Below are positions 48,113 through 57,987 of a DNA stretch of 58,752 bases, in pieces. The translations under genes and the position numbers were made by a program. How positions within the stretch are numbered: the stretch's first letter is position 1; the number at the start of each line of letters is the position of its first letter. This stretch comes from Lichtheimia corymbifera B2541 (Eukaryota; Mucoromycota; Mucoromycetes; Mucorales; Lichtheimiaceae): positions 1-58,752 of the forward strand of contig JNEU01000981.1 in the NCBI GenBank assembly GCA_000697475.1, read 5' to 3'. A model generated the notes under the pieces. That model saw only the letters and a program-made list of their open reading frames with translations. It ran no database searches and was not told the DNA's origin.

Positions 48113-49021
48113 ATGTATTCCCCATCGCACATTCAAGTTGCTTCTCAACAATCCTTTGAGGTTCCCTCCTCCACAGTAGCTGCTAACGCTGGCGATTGCG
48201 GCTTTTTGGGATCTTCTTGTTTGTTTCCTACACCTTCGCAAAACGATTACGACTTGATGCGTCGTTTCAGCTATGCCGACCTCTTGTCCAACCAAAGCGA
48301 GGCAAGCTTATCCGATACCGAAACACCCTCTCCTGCCAATGACTATGAGGAATATGTGTATGTGCAACAGCAGCATCAACCACAACCCCTGGAACACAAG
48401 CAGCAGCCAATGTTTGGTGCTGCAGGCGGATTTCTGGATTACTATGGTGCTGCAGCTGCAGCTGCTGCAACATGGCCTATCCCACAGCAACCCGTTTTTG
48501 GAGACTTTTTAATGGATACCACGGCTCTCAATGATACCCTTTTGCCTCCACAACAACATGGTGACATGAACTGTGCAGCAAGCAGTAATGGTAGCAACAG
48601 CAGCAGCAGCAGTGAATGCAATTCGCCTCCCACTACCACCTTGTCCCCTAACAACAACACCAAGGTGACCAAGCGCAACAGCAAGGCTAAATCCACACGC
48701 TCTCGTGGTCGTCGTGTGTCGAATAACCCAAGCGTGGCTGCTGGTCAAAAGATGTTTACTTGTGAACATGATGATTGTGGAAAGGTGTTTAAGCGTTCTG
48801 AGCATCTTAAGCGACATATCCGATCCATTCATACGCTTGAGAAGCCATTTGAATGCCCATATCATTCGTGCTCCAAACGTTTCTCTCGCTCGGATAACCT
48901 TAACCAACATATTCGCATCCACCGTCATACTGGCAAGGACAAGTCGACCGCTTCCTCTTCTCCACGCTCTTCTTCTCCATCATCCTCCACCGTTTCTACG
49001 TACTTGCAAGATTTTATCTAA
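48113..49021 (+). CDS. Msn2/4-like C2H2 zinc-finger transcription factor
   Basis: This intronless frame encodes 302 aa. Residues 1-200 are disordered, with Q, A, S and N tracts typical of activation regions. A basic stretch ([12 protein letters not shown]) precedes two C-terminal C2H2 fingers. The first is [19 protein letters not shown] followed by IRSIH; the second is [19 protein letters not shown] followed by IRIH. The RSEHLKRH and RSDNLNQH recognition helices are those of Msn2/Msn4/Com2-type factors, which bind AGGGG stress-response elements. A stress or carbon-source role is inferred from the fingers only; the N-terminus shows no Msn2 nuclear-export motif that I can identify. Confidence 0.9.
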   Translation: MYSPSHIQVASQQSFEVPSSTVAANAGDCGFLGSSCLFPTPSQNDYDLMRRFSYADLLSNQSEASLSDTETPSPANDYEEYVYVQQQHQPQPLEHKQQPMFGAAGGFLDYYGAAAAAAATWPIPQQPVFGDFLMDTTALNDTLLPPQQHGDMNCAASSNGSNSSSSSECNSPPTTTLSPNNNTKVTKRNSKAKSTRSRGRRVSNNPSVAAGQKMFTCEHDDCGKVFKRSEHLKRHIRSIHTLEKPFECPYHSCSKRFSRSDNLNQHIRIHRHTGKDKSTASSSPRSSSPSSSTVSTYLQDFI

Positions 49022-50011
49022 TTGCATGATCCTCCTTTTTCCTCTTTTCTTCCCTTGTTTATGCCGCTTTTCATCTTTTTCTTTTCACCATAAGCAACTT
49101 GTATAAGCTTTGATTTCATTAATTTCTTTCATCGTTTGAACATTTTTTTTTTTCATTCTTCTCACCACCATCACACACACACACACCCCTACATCAAGTT
49201 TGCTCTTTCATTTTGTTTTGCCTTTTATGAAAAGGCTTGTACATAAACCATGATCTTTTCTTTATACATGAATTGAATTGAATTGAATGAATGAATCATG
49301 AACACAATGAATGTTATGAAAGAAGGGAGGCATAGTGTAGATTTGAAGTTCTGGATAGGGATGTCGTGACACCTAGTTTCCCTTTCCGGCCAATGAGTCC
49401 GAAATAAAAAAATAGAATAATGAATCTAATCAGAGAAGATGATCAGCAATGCCAAACGACGATGCAAGGGCCATGAGTTGTAACCTTTATCTGGTCATCG
49501 GTTCTACAATCCATGCACACGGTGATCCGTGATGCTACCACACTATGCTGTGGAGAGTCAGTCGAGTTGCACAGTGTTCTCGACTTGAGTCATGGGGCTA
49601 CCTGTAAATGATTTTCCGCCTGCGGTGGAACGGGTTACGTCCTGGGAAATCTAAAAGACTTCCATGGATAAGCCCAACTCAACAAAGGCGGATCCACTTG
49701 TTATGGTAACCCGGTTGCTAAAAAGCTCATTTCTCGTCATCCGGCGAATACGAGAGAAGAAACATAACAGGAGAAGCCCGGATCATGCAAACACACACAC
49801 ATACACACGGGTACGACAATATTACATGCTCTTTTTTCTTTCTCGGACAAACGACTAATGGTGATGGGCCCCATGACCACGCTGTATAACGTTGCTTTTG
49901 TTCAGATCACCACTGCCACCACCTCCACTACGTACACAAGCCTTGCTATATAATACGATCTTCCGATAATTCTTTTTTTCCTCTACTCTTTCTTGACTTT
50001 TTTACTTTTTC
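49022..50011. other. Intergenic region between two transcription-factor genes
   Basis: It starts with a T-rich 3' UTR, CA-rich (49168-49185) and GAATT-repeat (49268-49290) sequence, and ends in a pyrimidine-rich promoter tract before 50012. No gene is seen. Confidence 0.5.
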
Positions 50012-51326
50012 ATGAATCTACAAGGGCAATCACAACCACAATCTTTGCCTTATACCCCCACTGCAGCGGCGTCGGCAGCAATAACAGCACCACCCACTTT
50101 TTTCGATCCTGCATCTTATCACCAAGAACCAATAATGTATCCTCCAATGCCTCAATTTTCTGCACACGGACCTGCAGTATCATCACAACATCATCCTCAG
50201 CAACAGCATATTCAGCAACTCAATATGCGTCATGCACTATTTCAGTCTGGTAAACTTTTTTTCTTTTTATCATTTCTTATTCAACTCGCTCACTCGTATA
50301 TATATCTCTCGCTCTCTCCCAGCTCTTGCCCAACAGCAGCAACATCAACCATCTCAACCAACTGATTTACTCAAAAGTCCAAATAAAAGGTAAGGGTAGA
50401 AGCGATCATAGTGAACAGCAATGCTCATTGCGAAAACGAGAATAGAACACCCTCCAAAGCTGAACGCCGTGCTGAACACAACGCGATCGAACGTGCCCGC
50501 CGTGAAAATCTCAACTCCAAATTCCAGCAACTGGCTCATGCACTTCCTAATCTCCAAAACGATCGAAGGCCTTCCAAAGGAACCATTATCGAAAGAACGC
50601 TGGATTATGGTAATAGTTGTTACATGCAAACTACGATGTATACCTGACTTTGTATATCATCTAGTGCGGAGTACGATGGCCAAAGAAGAGCATTATCAAT
50701 ATCAGATCCGCGTATTACTGAAAGAGAACAGGCGAATGAAACGACAACTCAAGAAACGTCGTGAAACGTCTTCTGGTGAATCAGTGTCATCTTCAGAGCA
50801 TGATGAGTTATTTATGACATCGCCTGCATTCCTTGGGTGGGAGCAACCTCCTCCAATGTCATCCTCGTCCGCTTCCTCTGCAGCAGCAGCAGCAGCAGCT
50901 ACAGCAGCCATGTCAAGACCAATGACAGCAACCACATCCTCGTACAACATGTACATGGCACCAGCATCATCATCGTTTACCAATCATTCACCACCTGTGG
51001 GTGCCACACTCTCTTATTATGATGATGATGATGATAGCGATTCGGCAAGTTATACACACATGCCGGGTAAGTCCGCCGACTATGCTTTTGCTTGTACCAC
51101 GTTCACTGATGGTGGGTAATTTACAGTTGAATCATATCCAATGACAATGATGATGGGCGCAGGTGATGGAAACGAGTGTACAAAAGGTGGGTTGTAATAG
51201 GCATCTCTTTGGACAAACGTGATATGATGCTGATAATATATACCGTCATTTACAGTGATGCATCCTCCACCTCCTCCTCCTGCGGAATACCAAGTCAAGA
51301 TGGAATCATCGAGACAACTCCATTAG
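50012..51326 (+). CDS. bHLH transcription factor
   Basis: Six exons (50012-50249, 50323-50389, 50446-50609, 50665-51066, 51127-51186, 51256-51326) encode 333 aa. The basic region RRAEHNAIERARRENLN carries the His, Glu and Arg that contact E-boxes, with the extra Arg of CACGTG binders. Helix 1 is SKFQQLAHALPNL, the loop is NDRRPSKGTI, and helix 2 is IERTLDYVRSTMAKEEHY, running into a leucine-containing extension (IRVLLKENRRMKRQLKKR) that could be a short coiled coil. The N-terminus is Gln/Pro-rich; the C-terminus has Ala, Ser, Asp and Pro tracts. A donor at 50390 with the acceptor at 50445 gives a normal 56-nt intron; a nearer AG would leave an implausible 29-nt intron. The fungal target genes are unknown. 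Confidence 0.9.
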
Positions 51327-52464
51327 GATCCAATCAGCATTCACACAAACAATCATCATCATCTTCATCATCATCTCACATTACCCTCTTTACAACATTC
51401 CTTCTTTTTTTCTTACTTATGCTTCCGTTGTGTATCCTTCTTCTTGTATATAGCTCCTTTTTCATCTTCTAATTATGTTCTTATTTTTACCACAAACACG
51501 CACACCCACACACACACACAAACACACACGCCCATTCGTTTGCACAAGATCACATGTACATGCCTTATTTCATCATATGATTGTTGCCACCACTATTATC
51601 ACCATTTGCATTCTCTATCAACAAAAAAAAGAGTCATTGAAATCATTTGATCCTTTGTTTGGCCCCAAAAACTTTTTTCTTTGCTCGGAAGATTCGGTCC
51701 GATATCGGCTTACGTTCCGAACAAGATGTGTGTGTGTTTACATTGCTTTCATTGTTCATTATCCAGACCTCCATTTTCTTTTTCAAGAATAACATGCATG
51801 GCTTCCTTCTTTTATCACCCCATGTCATCATGCATTCACGTATACTAGAATAGGTTATTTGCTCAGCCGCCCATCATAGAAGGCATTGTGAAAACGTGGA
51901 CATTGGAAGCAGCAGCAGCAGCTCAAGATCGGCAGCATTGTTGTGTGGCAAATGCAGTAACGTGACACCTGCAACCATGTTATAAGGAGGATCCCATCAA
52001 CAGCGCCTCGCTTTCAACTTTCTCCATTTCTTATCAATCCATCCTCACTAGTCGATCATCTTCTGAACATTCGATATCGATAATAGAGAAAAAGGAGAGC
52101 CAAGTTTACAATGGATCCCATTACTACTGTACTATTTTGCTTAGCAACGCTGCATTGCCGTTTAAGAGGAAAAGGAGACCGCGTCTTGAGCATGGATAAA
52201 AAGTGCAGTTGAAATGAAATGCTGGATACCATGTTAAATGTATCATGAGCGTTGGCTATGTATCAAAAAGACAAGTACATAACATGGTGGAGGTGGACGT
52301 TACTGTAAAGCAGGCATTGACAAGCAAGCAGAGAAAGAAGGAAACCCACAATGTCCGTACGACGTAACGGTTTTTTTACTCTCCTATTTTTAGCCTCCAA
52401 CATTGGGTGGTGATAGTTTTTGTCCTTTTTTTCTCCCTCCGGTTTTCTCACATTTTTTTTACCC
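51327..52464. other. Intergenic region of 1.1 kb
   Basis: It contains the bHLH 3' UTR, a CA-rich tract (51497-51530) and mixed sequence with no recognised gene. T-rich tracts at 52369-52460 lead into the next start. Confidence 0.5.
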
Positions 52465-52935
52465 ATGCCAACAAGTGTTGTGCCAGCCTCCAGCCATTGC
52501 TGCTGTGGGTGGTGGTTTTGGGTAGTCGTAGTAGTTGCCGTTTCTGCAAATGCACCAGGACAGGTGCAGGCTCAGCAAGTCGTTGATCCCACTGGTTGGA
52601 ATCCTAACGAGGGTTCTTCACAACCTGAACAAAAGAGCTGGCTCGAACAACATGGTCGTATTGCATTAGTCGTTGTACTGGGTGTCGCCGTTTTAGCGCT
52701 GGTTACTTGGTATATCGTACGAAGCGTCAAAGGAATGCGTAAACGGCTACAAAACGAAAACGAACAACAAGCTAGAGCTATAGAACAAATCGCACATAGT
52801 CGACAACAACATTATCCAAGTGATACAGCACCTCCTCCTCCGTTGAATGAACCTGCTGCTGCTCATGCTCATCATCATCAAAAGTCACCACCCTCTTCAC
52901 CGACAACTCCAACCTCACCACCACCACACTATTAG
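52465..52935 (+). CDS. Small single-pass membrane protein with signal peptide
   Basis: This intronless frame encodes 156 aa. The first ATG of the frame is at 52465 (MPTSVVPASS). A cysteine- and tryptophan-rich hydrophobic leader (residues about 11-26) ends in VSANAPGQVQA, a plausible signal-peptidase site. A 30-residue extracellular/lumenal part with PTGWNPNEG follows, then one transmembrane helix (IALVVVLGVAVLALVTWYIV). A basic stop-transfer segment (RSVKGMRKR), a short charged helix, and a His/Pro/Ser-rich cytosolic tail complete it. The layout recalls fungal cell-surface receptors of the Mid2/Wsc kind in miniature, but no domain is recognised. Confidence 0.7.
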   Translation: MPTSVVPASSHCCCGWWFWVVVVVAVSANAPGQVQAQQVVDPTGWNPNEGSSQPEQKSWLEQHGRIALVVVLGVAVLALVTWYIVRSVKGMRKRLQNENEQQARAIEQIAHSRQQHYPSDTAPPPPLNEPAAAHAHHHQKSPPSSPTTPTSPPPHY

Positions 52936-53845
52936 ACTTTTTTCTCTGTACCTTGTGTAAATAGCTACCATTCTATCATCTCGTACATGTATAATTGATC
53001 GGGTCCCGTGATCCATGGTCTAGCCCCTACCTGTTCCCCTTTTTGCGACCCTGAGTTCGGAGTTGCTCATAATGAAGCAATTCATGACTTGTCGCTGGAT
53101 GTATTATATATATATGTATGTGTGTTTATTGTGGCCATGGCCTGATTATTATTCTTATTACACGTTATTTCATACCGAGCAACATTGACTTTTTGTTATC
53201 ATTGCGCGTACAATGGTCGCTTGTATAATTTGATAGGCCACAATCAACTCCGTCGTTAGTGTGTTCTGTGCTTGCAAGTCAATCACACACACACAAGCAA
53301 TAGTGGTTTACTTCCATGATACAAATAGGATAAAAGATGGCTCATAGAAAAAGAGACAGGAAAGGAAAACACGTTCCATGAGGATCAAAAAAGGTGATTC
53401 TTGTGTTCATGGTAACAAGGCAACCATGATCTCCGAGGATACCATTTTATTCGTCGAGCTGCATGAACGGGAAAAATGATGCGCGCAACGCGCGGGGGGT
53501 TGTGGAAAGCACGCTATCTGCTGTGACTCACTTTGGGGCCTTGGTTGTGGGCGCGAGAGAAAAGTTTAGCTCTGGTGCCTCTCCTATCCTCTCTTCTCTT
53601 CTCCAAACGCGCACCGTGTTTTTGTCTATTATATAGGTGAGTTTATGACTTTAATACCATTCTTACTTTTTTCTGCAAAGAAAAAGTCAATAGCAAAACG
53701 TTTTTGTTGTTTTTACGCGTGTTCCTGAAATACACATATACACATACCCTTTTTCTTTGACGCCCTTTACGCTTCCCTCCATCTGGTTCATGATGCCCAT
53801 CTCTTCATTGCTGACCACGCTTCTCTCTTTTATATTCTAGTCAAC
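52936..53845. promoter_or_regulatory. Nhp6 upstream region with probable 5' UTR intron
   Basis: A donor-like GGTGAGTTT at about 53636 and the acceptor TATATTCTAG ending at 53840, just 5 bases before the ATG, suggest an intron of about 205 nt in the 5' UTR of the HMG-box gene, preceded by CTATTATATA. The rest of the region (TATATATATATG near 53104, GCGCGCAACGCGCG near 53482) shows no gene. Confidence 0.5.
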
Positions 53846-54312
53846 ATGCCAAAGGAAACCACCAAGCGTTCTTCAAAGGGTGAAAAGAAAAAGACTGGTC
53901 CCAAGCGTAGCTTGTCCGCCTACATGTTCTTTTCCCAAGCAAACCGTCAAAAGGTCAAGGATGAGAACCCAGATGCATCTTTCGGTAAGGAATAACGACG
54001 CGATTTTGACGCGATCTGATGGTTGTCATAGGTACCATTGGCAAGATTTTGGGTGAAAAGTGGAAGAACATGACTGATGAAGACAAAAAGGTAAAATTAA
54101 TGCATGTTTGATTTCATCATCACTGATCTGTGCTGCTCTCTTTTAGCCCTACGTTGCCAAGGCTGAGGAAGACAAGAAGCGCTATGAAGCTGAAAAGGCT
54201 GTAAGTAAAACCTGATTGGGTGACACGAGTTTCAGAGAGGGTGTAGTGAGAGCTTTCCTATTGACAATCGGTCACATGCATATGCAAATAGGCTGCTGAA
54301 AAGAACGAATAA
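53846..54312 (+). CDS. NHP6: Nhp6-type HMG-box chromatin protein
   Basis: This abundant nuclear architectural protein bends DNA and assists FACT and RNA polymerase III. Four exons (53846-53984, 54032-54090, 54147-54200, 54292-54312) give 90 aa, close to the 93-99 aa of yeast Nhp6A/B. A basic N-terminal arm (MPKETTKRSSKGEKKKTGPK) is followed by one HMG box: RSLSAYMFFSQANR, TIGKILGEKWKNM, and KPYVAKAEEDKKRYEAEK. The strong expression expected fits the long leader with a probable 5' UTR intron. It converges with the Rrg9-like gene; the stops are 272 bases apart. Confidence 0.96.
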
Positions 54313-54584
54313 GTGCATCAACGCCACACACTCTCTCTCTTTCTTTGCTTGACTGAATAAAGTCTATCTCCATCATTGGAGGCTCTATTGACCTCGTCGC
54401 CACTACGACAACCTAAACATGTCGTCCGTTACCAAATTGCTTGGATACCACTACTACCACGTCTCTACGGTACAGCATTTCCCCAATCATCATGCATTGT
54501 GATCATACAAAGAAAGCGAATAGCACTTTTACTAGTAATATGGAGAATCTATATACATATACACCAGCACGGTTTTTTCATTCT

Positions 54585-55021
54585 TTATGGTAGTTGTTGA
54601 GATGAACCACCTCGTGACCCTTTGGCTGTTGCATTATTGTTGTCCTGTTTCCGAAATGCTCGTTGGCGTTCACCCATGGCTTTATAACGTTTATCTTCTT
54701 GTCGACGTGCAATCTCCTGGTCAGGCTTAAACTTGGATTTCAATATACGCTTCACAGCATCATGTGATATATGAAACTTGGCTGCCAATGCCTCAATGTT
54801 GTATGTCTGAGGATCCTTTAAAGAACGTATTAAAAATGGGTTGTTACAGTGTGGCCAGCTGCTTGCTCTTTATGTACCCTACTATTTAACTGACGCAAAT
54901 CGTCCATTGCAGTACGAGACAATCGTTTCCTAGGTAGCCAATGGGATTGACATCGTGCGATGGTCGTGGTGGGTATACAAAGTTTTGAAGGATCTCTGCG
55001 TGCGATTGAAAGGAGAAACAT
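54585..55021 (-). CDS. RRG9: Rrg9/neugrin-like mitochondrial protein
   Basis: This is a mitochondrial protein required for respiratory growth in yeast; animal neugrin is linked to 16S mt-rRNA assembly. Two exons (55021-54878 and 54815-54585) encode 124 aa. The N-terminus MFLLSIARRDPSKL is a plausible presequence. The family core is WLPRKRLSRTAMDDLRQLN, then DPQTYNIEALAAKFHISHDA and VKRILKSKFKPDQEIARRQE, a helix-turn-helix-like motif conserved in neugrin/Rrg9. The intron removes a phase-0 segment, leaving SR-DPQTYN as in relatives (LHxxDPExYT). The tail is Asn/Gly/Ser-rich. Confidence 0.88.
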
Positions 55022-55184
55022 GATAGTCGTCCGGAAATTGGCGGTGTCGCTGTACTTTTTCCTTCTTGGTTTACACGTGACTCGGACATTCACTCTTGCG
55101 CTCAATGCCTTTGTGCCATGGAAATGCAAGCATGATTCAGTTGTCAAATATGAAGGATTAGTATTGTTTCCATTACATAAACCA

Positions 55185-55975
55185 GCGCTCAGTTTTCATC
55201 GCTTCATTTATAAACGTTTGATCCATAAACTATCAGCTAATAGTCAACTCCCCCACTCTCGACTGCTGCCCAACCCACTGCATCTGAAAGATTCTCCTGC
55301 TTCACCCCATCATTCCCATCCTTTAATTGCGTTGATCCGAAAGAATTTGACCGAGTAACGCTCAAACAAAGAAATATCATCCAACATCAGACAATCAGCT
55401 TGATTAATTATTTGTAGACAGCCAGCTAATAGGCCATTCCTCCCCTTCTCAACTGCTGCCCAATCCATTGCATACAGACGATTCCTCTACTCCAGACCAT
55501 CATTTCCATCCTTCAACTTTCTTGATCCGAGGGGATATGACTGAAAAACGCTCAAACAAAGAAATATCATCCAACATCAGACAATCAGGTTTGATTAATT
55601 ATTTGTCAACAACCAGTTAATAGTACATTCATCCCATTCGCCATTGTAGCCCACACCACTGCATACAAACGATTTCCCTACTCCAGGCCATCATTTCCAT
55701 CCTTCAACTTTCTTGATCCGAGTGGATTTGGGTGAGTAATGCTCAAACAAAGGAATATAATCCATGTATCAGAAAAATCAAATGAATGGTTACTCCGTAA
55801 ACTGCCAGCTAATAGCCCCTTCCTCCCAATCACCTTTGTTATCCAATCGTTTACATGTGAACGATTGTCCTGCTTCGGATCATCATTTCCATCCTTCAAC
55901 TTTCTTGATCCGAGTGGATTTGAATGAGTTACGCTCAAACAAAGAAACATCATCCAATTCAGAAAAGGTCTACTT
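55185..55975. repeat. 191-bp tandem satellite, about four to five units
   Basis: The anchor string CTCAAACAAA recurs at 55361, 55551, 55742 and (as CTCAAAC) 55934, spacings of 190, 191 and 192. A partial first unit starts near 55185. Each unit contains CAGCTAATAG-like, CTGCCCAA/CCCAATC, ATTGCATACA(A/G)ACGATT, CATCATTTCCATCCTTCAAC and TTTCTTGATCCGAG motifs. The last unit leads directly into sequence like the palindrome arm (4850-4950). Confidence 0.85.
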
Positions 55976-56700
55976 TAATTTCCACTTCTTCCACTTCCAC
56001 CTTATCTACTCTTGTTCCCATTCTCAACTGTTGCCCCATTCAAGTACAACTACCTTCTGCGAACGAATGTCTTGCTTCAACCCATCATGCCAATACTACA
56101 GTTATCTTGATCCAAAAGGCTTTGACTGAATGGCTGGCTCATGGCGTGTGTACTCCACCACAACACCTGCGTTTCTTGACACTACACCTTCTCTGGTGCA
56201 CTCCTCTACCACGATCAACTGTAACGGCATTCATTCCAGCAGTACCCATTAGCAAGGTTGTCATTGTCTCAAACAGCCTTCATTACTTGGCAGCAACATG
56301 GTTTACAGCCTTTTACGTGAACAGCATATAGCCAGTGTATAGAAGCCGCTTTATTTACGTGGGACGCGTTGCTTTGATACATACCGATCCCAATGGATGA
56401 TGCCATATCAGCTATCGAGTACATCGCCATACAAGCAATCTTCATTTGGTTGAGCGCAATGAAAATGACCAAGAAAGAGATGGATCAACAGCAGGATGTA
56501 AAAGGGAGCATATCAGCAGCGATTACATGGCTCTTTTTAATCAGCATTAGGATTTTACGGATGGATGCAATCAAGTGCAGTGGTGGAAATCCTGCGATTT
56601 GCTTTGTTACATGGCGCGTCGCCAGCAGGAACGATGGGTCATACCACATGGATACGGCTGACGATGATGATGTATTGGATGGTATTGCTGAGAAGGCTTA
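55976..56700. repeat. Diverged copy of palindrome right arm and its flank
   Basis: From TCCACTTCTTCCACTTCCAC at 55980 to about 56360, the sequence follows 4797-5290 in direct orientation with substitutions and deletions. It then continues without a break into homology with 5295-5640. There is no inverted partner here, so this is a single arm. The frame 56393-56770 shows no recognised domain. Confidence 0.75.
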
Positions 56701-57575
56701 TATATATTTCACGAAAGGTAGTGTGAAGGTGTGGGTGACATTGGAATGCCTGCTCTTTTTCAGATATTGATGCAGAGACGTTGTAGGGGCCTATGGTTGG
56801 GAAGCACTTGGCGGCATACAACGGGTCGTATATTCTTATCCACAAGATTCATCGGCACAAACACAAAGACACAAGGGACACCAACAATGATACTACCTGA
56901 AGCTACTAATCCTGGATGACATGGAGGATCTACAATGGTCTGGAGATGAAGGGAAGGATCAGGGACATATTAATGGTCATCATATACCGCCTTGGCTATG
57001 TGGGACTGAATGGATCTACTGGGGTTGTGCATAGCTAGATGGTTTCAACATTATAGCTAGTGGATGTTGATGTCTTATAAAATACACGTACTATTGTGAA
57101 CTATGAACCTTGACCCATATGGCTTATTGATGACAATAATACAAGCGAAGAAGGGAGGAATGGATTTCAGGTGCACTTGGATAAGGGCAGGCACAAACAT
57201 GAAAGTGAGGATGAGAGAAGAATGCTGCAGATACACTACGAGGGTCATACAACATTCAGCGGGCCTTGTTCAGTAAGAATGTCCCTGCTCATCAATAACT
57301 TTCTTTATTGGTTTATGCAATACGCCCCTCCTACATCCACATGTGATGTGGCATCATTATTGTTGTACACATACATTGACCACATTTATTATTGGAGGTT
57401 GTTTACTTGCGTACGATCCTAAAGGCAATCATCATCATCATCATCATCCATTTGGCAGGAACCTGTCAAAGACGTGCTTGTGTGACCACCACGTCTCATT
57501 TCACTCAGCTCTCCGTCTTCCCGTTAATGCAGCCAGCACCATCCACTAGGAGAAAGCAACTCCACCACGCTACAG
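56700..57575. other. Gap between repeat copies
   Basis: This is low-information sequence with an ATC/CAT run near 57428-57450 and short frames without domains. No gene is supported. Confidence 0.4.
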
Positions 57576-57985
57576 CGCATATGTAAAACATAAAGTTGCC
57601 TGTATCTCTAAACTTTACAATGAAACGTGGGGTCTTCAATTGAACAAAGTTGCGCGTCGGGGCCGAAAGTATCATGTGTATAAGTTTCACGATCGTCGTG
57701 GCCGATCTCGGATTCACCCAATGTCACCACCAGCCAAAGTTGAGCAGGTCGACCTCTTGAATTTTTTTTTTCGACGAGGCTGGTGGTGACATTGGGTGAT
57801 TCTGAGAATGGCCACGACGATCGTGAAACTTGTACACAGGGTGCGCTTCACCCCGACGAGCAACTTTGTTCGATTGAAGACCTCACGCTTCATTGTAAAG
57901 TTTAGAGATACAGGCACCTTTATATTTTTACATATGCTGTAAGCGTGATGCTATATGACAAGTGGTCTTTGTTCATTGTCAACTA
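57575..57985. repeat. Solo hairpin module of the palindrome family
   Basis: This is an inverted repeat with arms of about 180 bases around the T-run at 57762-57770. It starts CATATGTAAAACATAAAG at about 57580 and ends with TTTTTACATATGCTGTAAG near 57943, followed by the family spacer start GTTCATTGTCAA. It has the same organisation as 1390-1755 and lies outside any large palindrome. The spacer is cut off by the poly(T) of the adjoining LINE. Confidence 0.8.
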
Positions 57986-57987
57986 GG

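Noticed and set aside
51430..51445. GTATCCTTC on the plus strand, possible U12 donor
   Set aside because: It is downstream of the bHLH stop with no nearby TCCTTAAC branch site or coding continuation.
55185..55975. CRISPR-like appearance of the regular repeats
   Set aside because: Units are tandem and diverged over their full 191 bp, without short identical repeats separated by unique spacers. It is a satellite in a eukaryotic genome.
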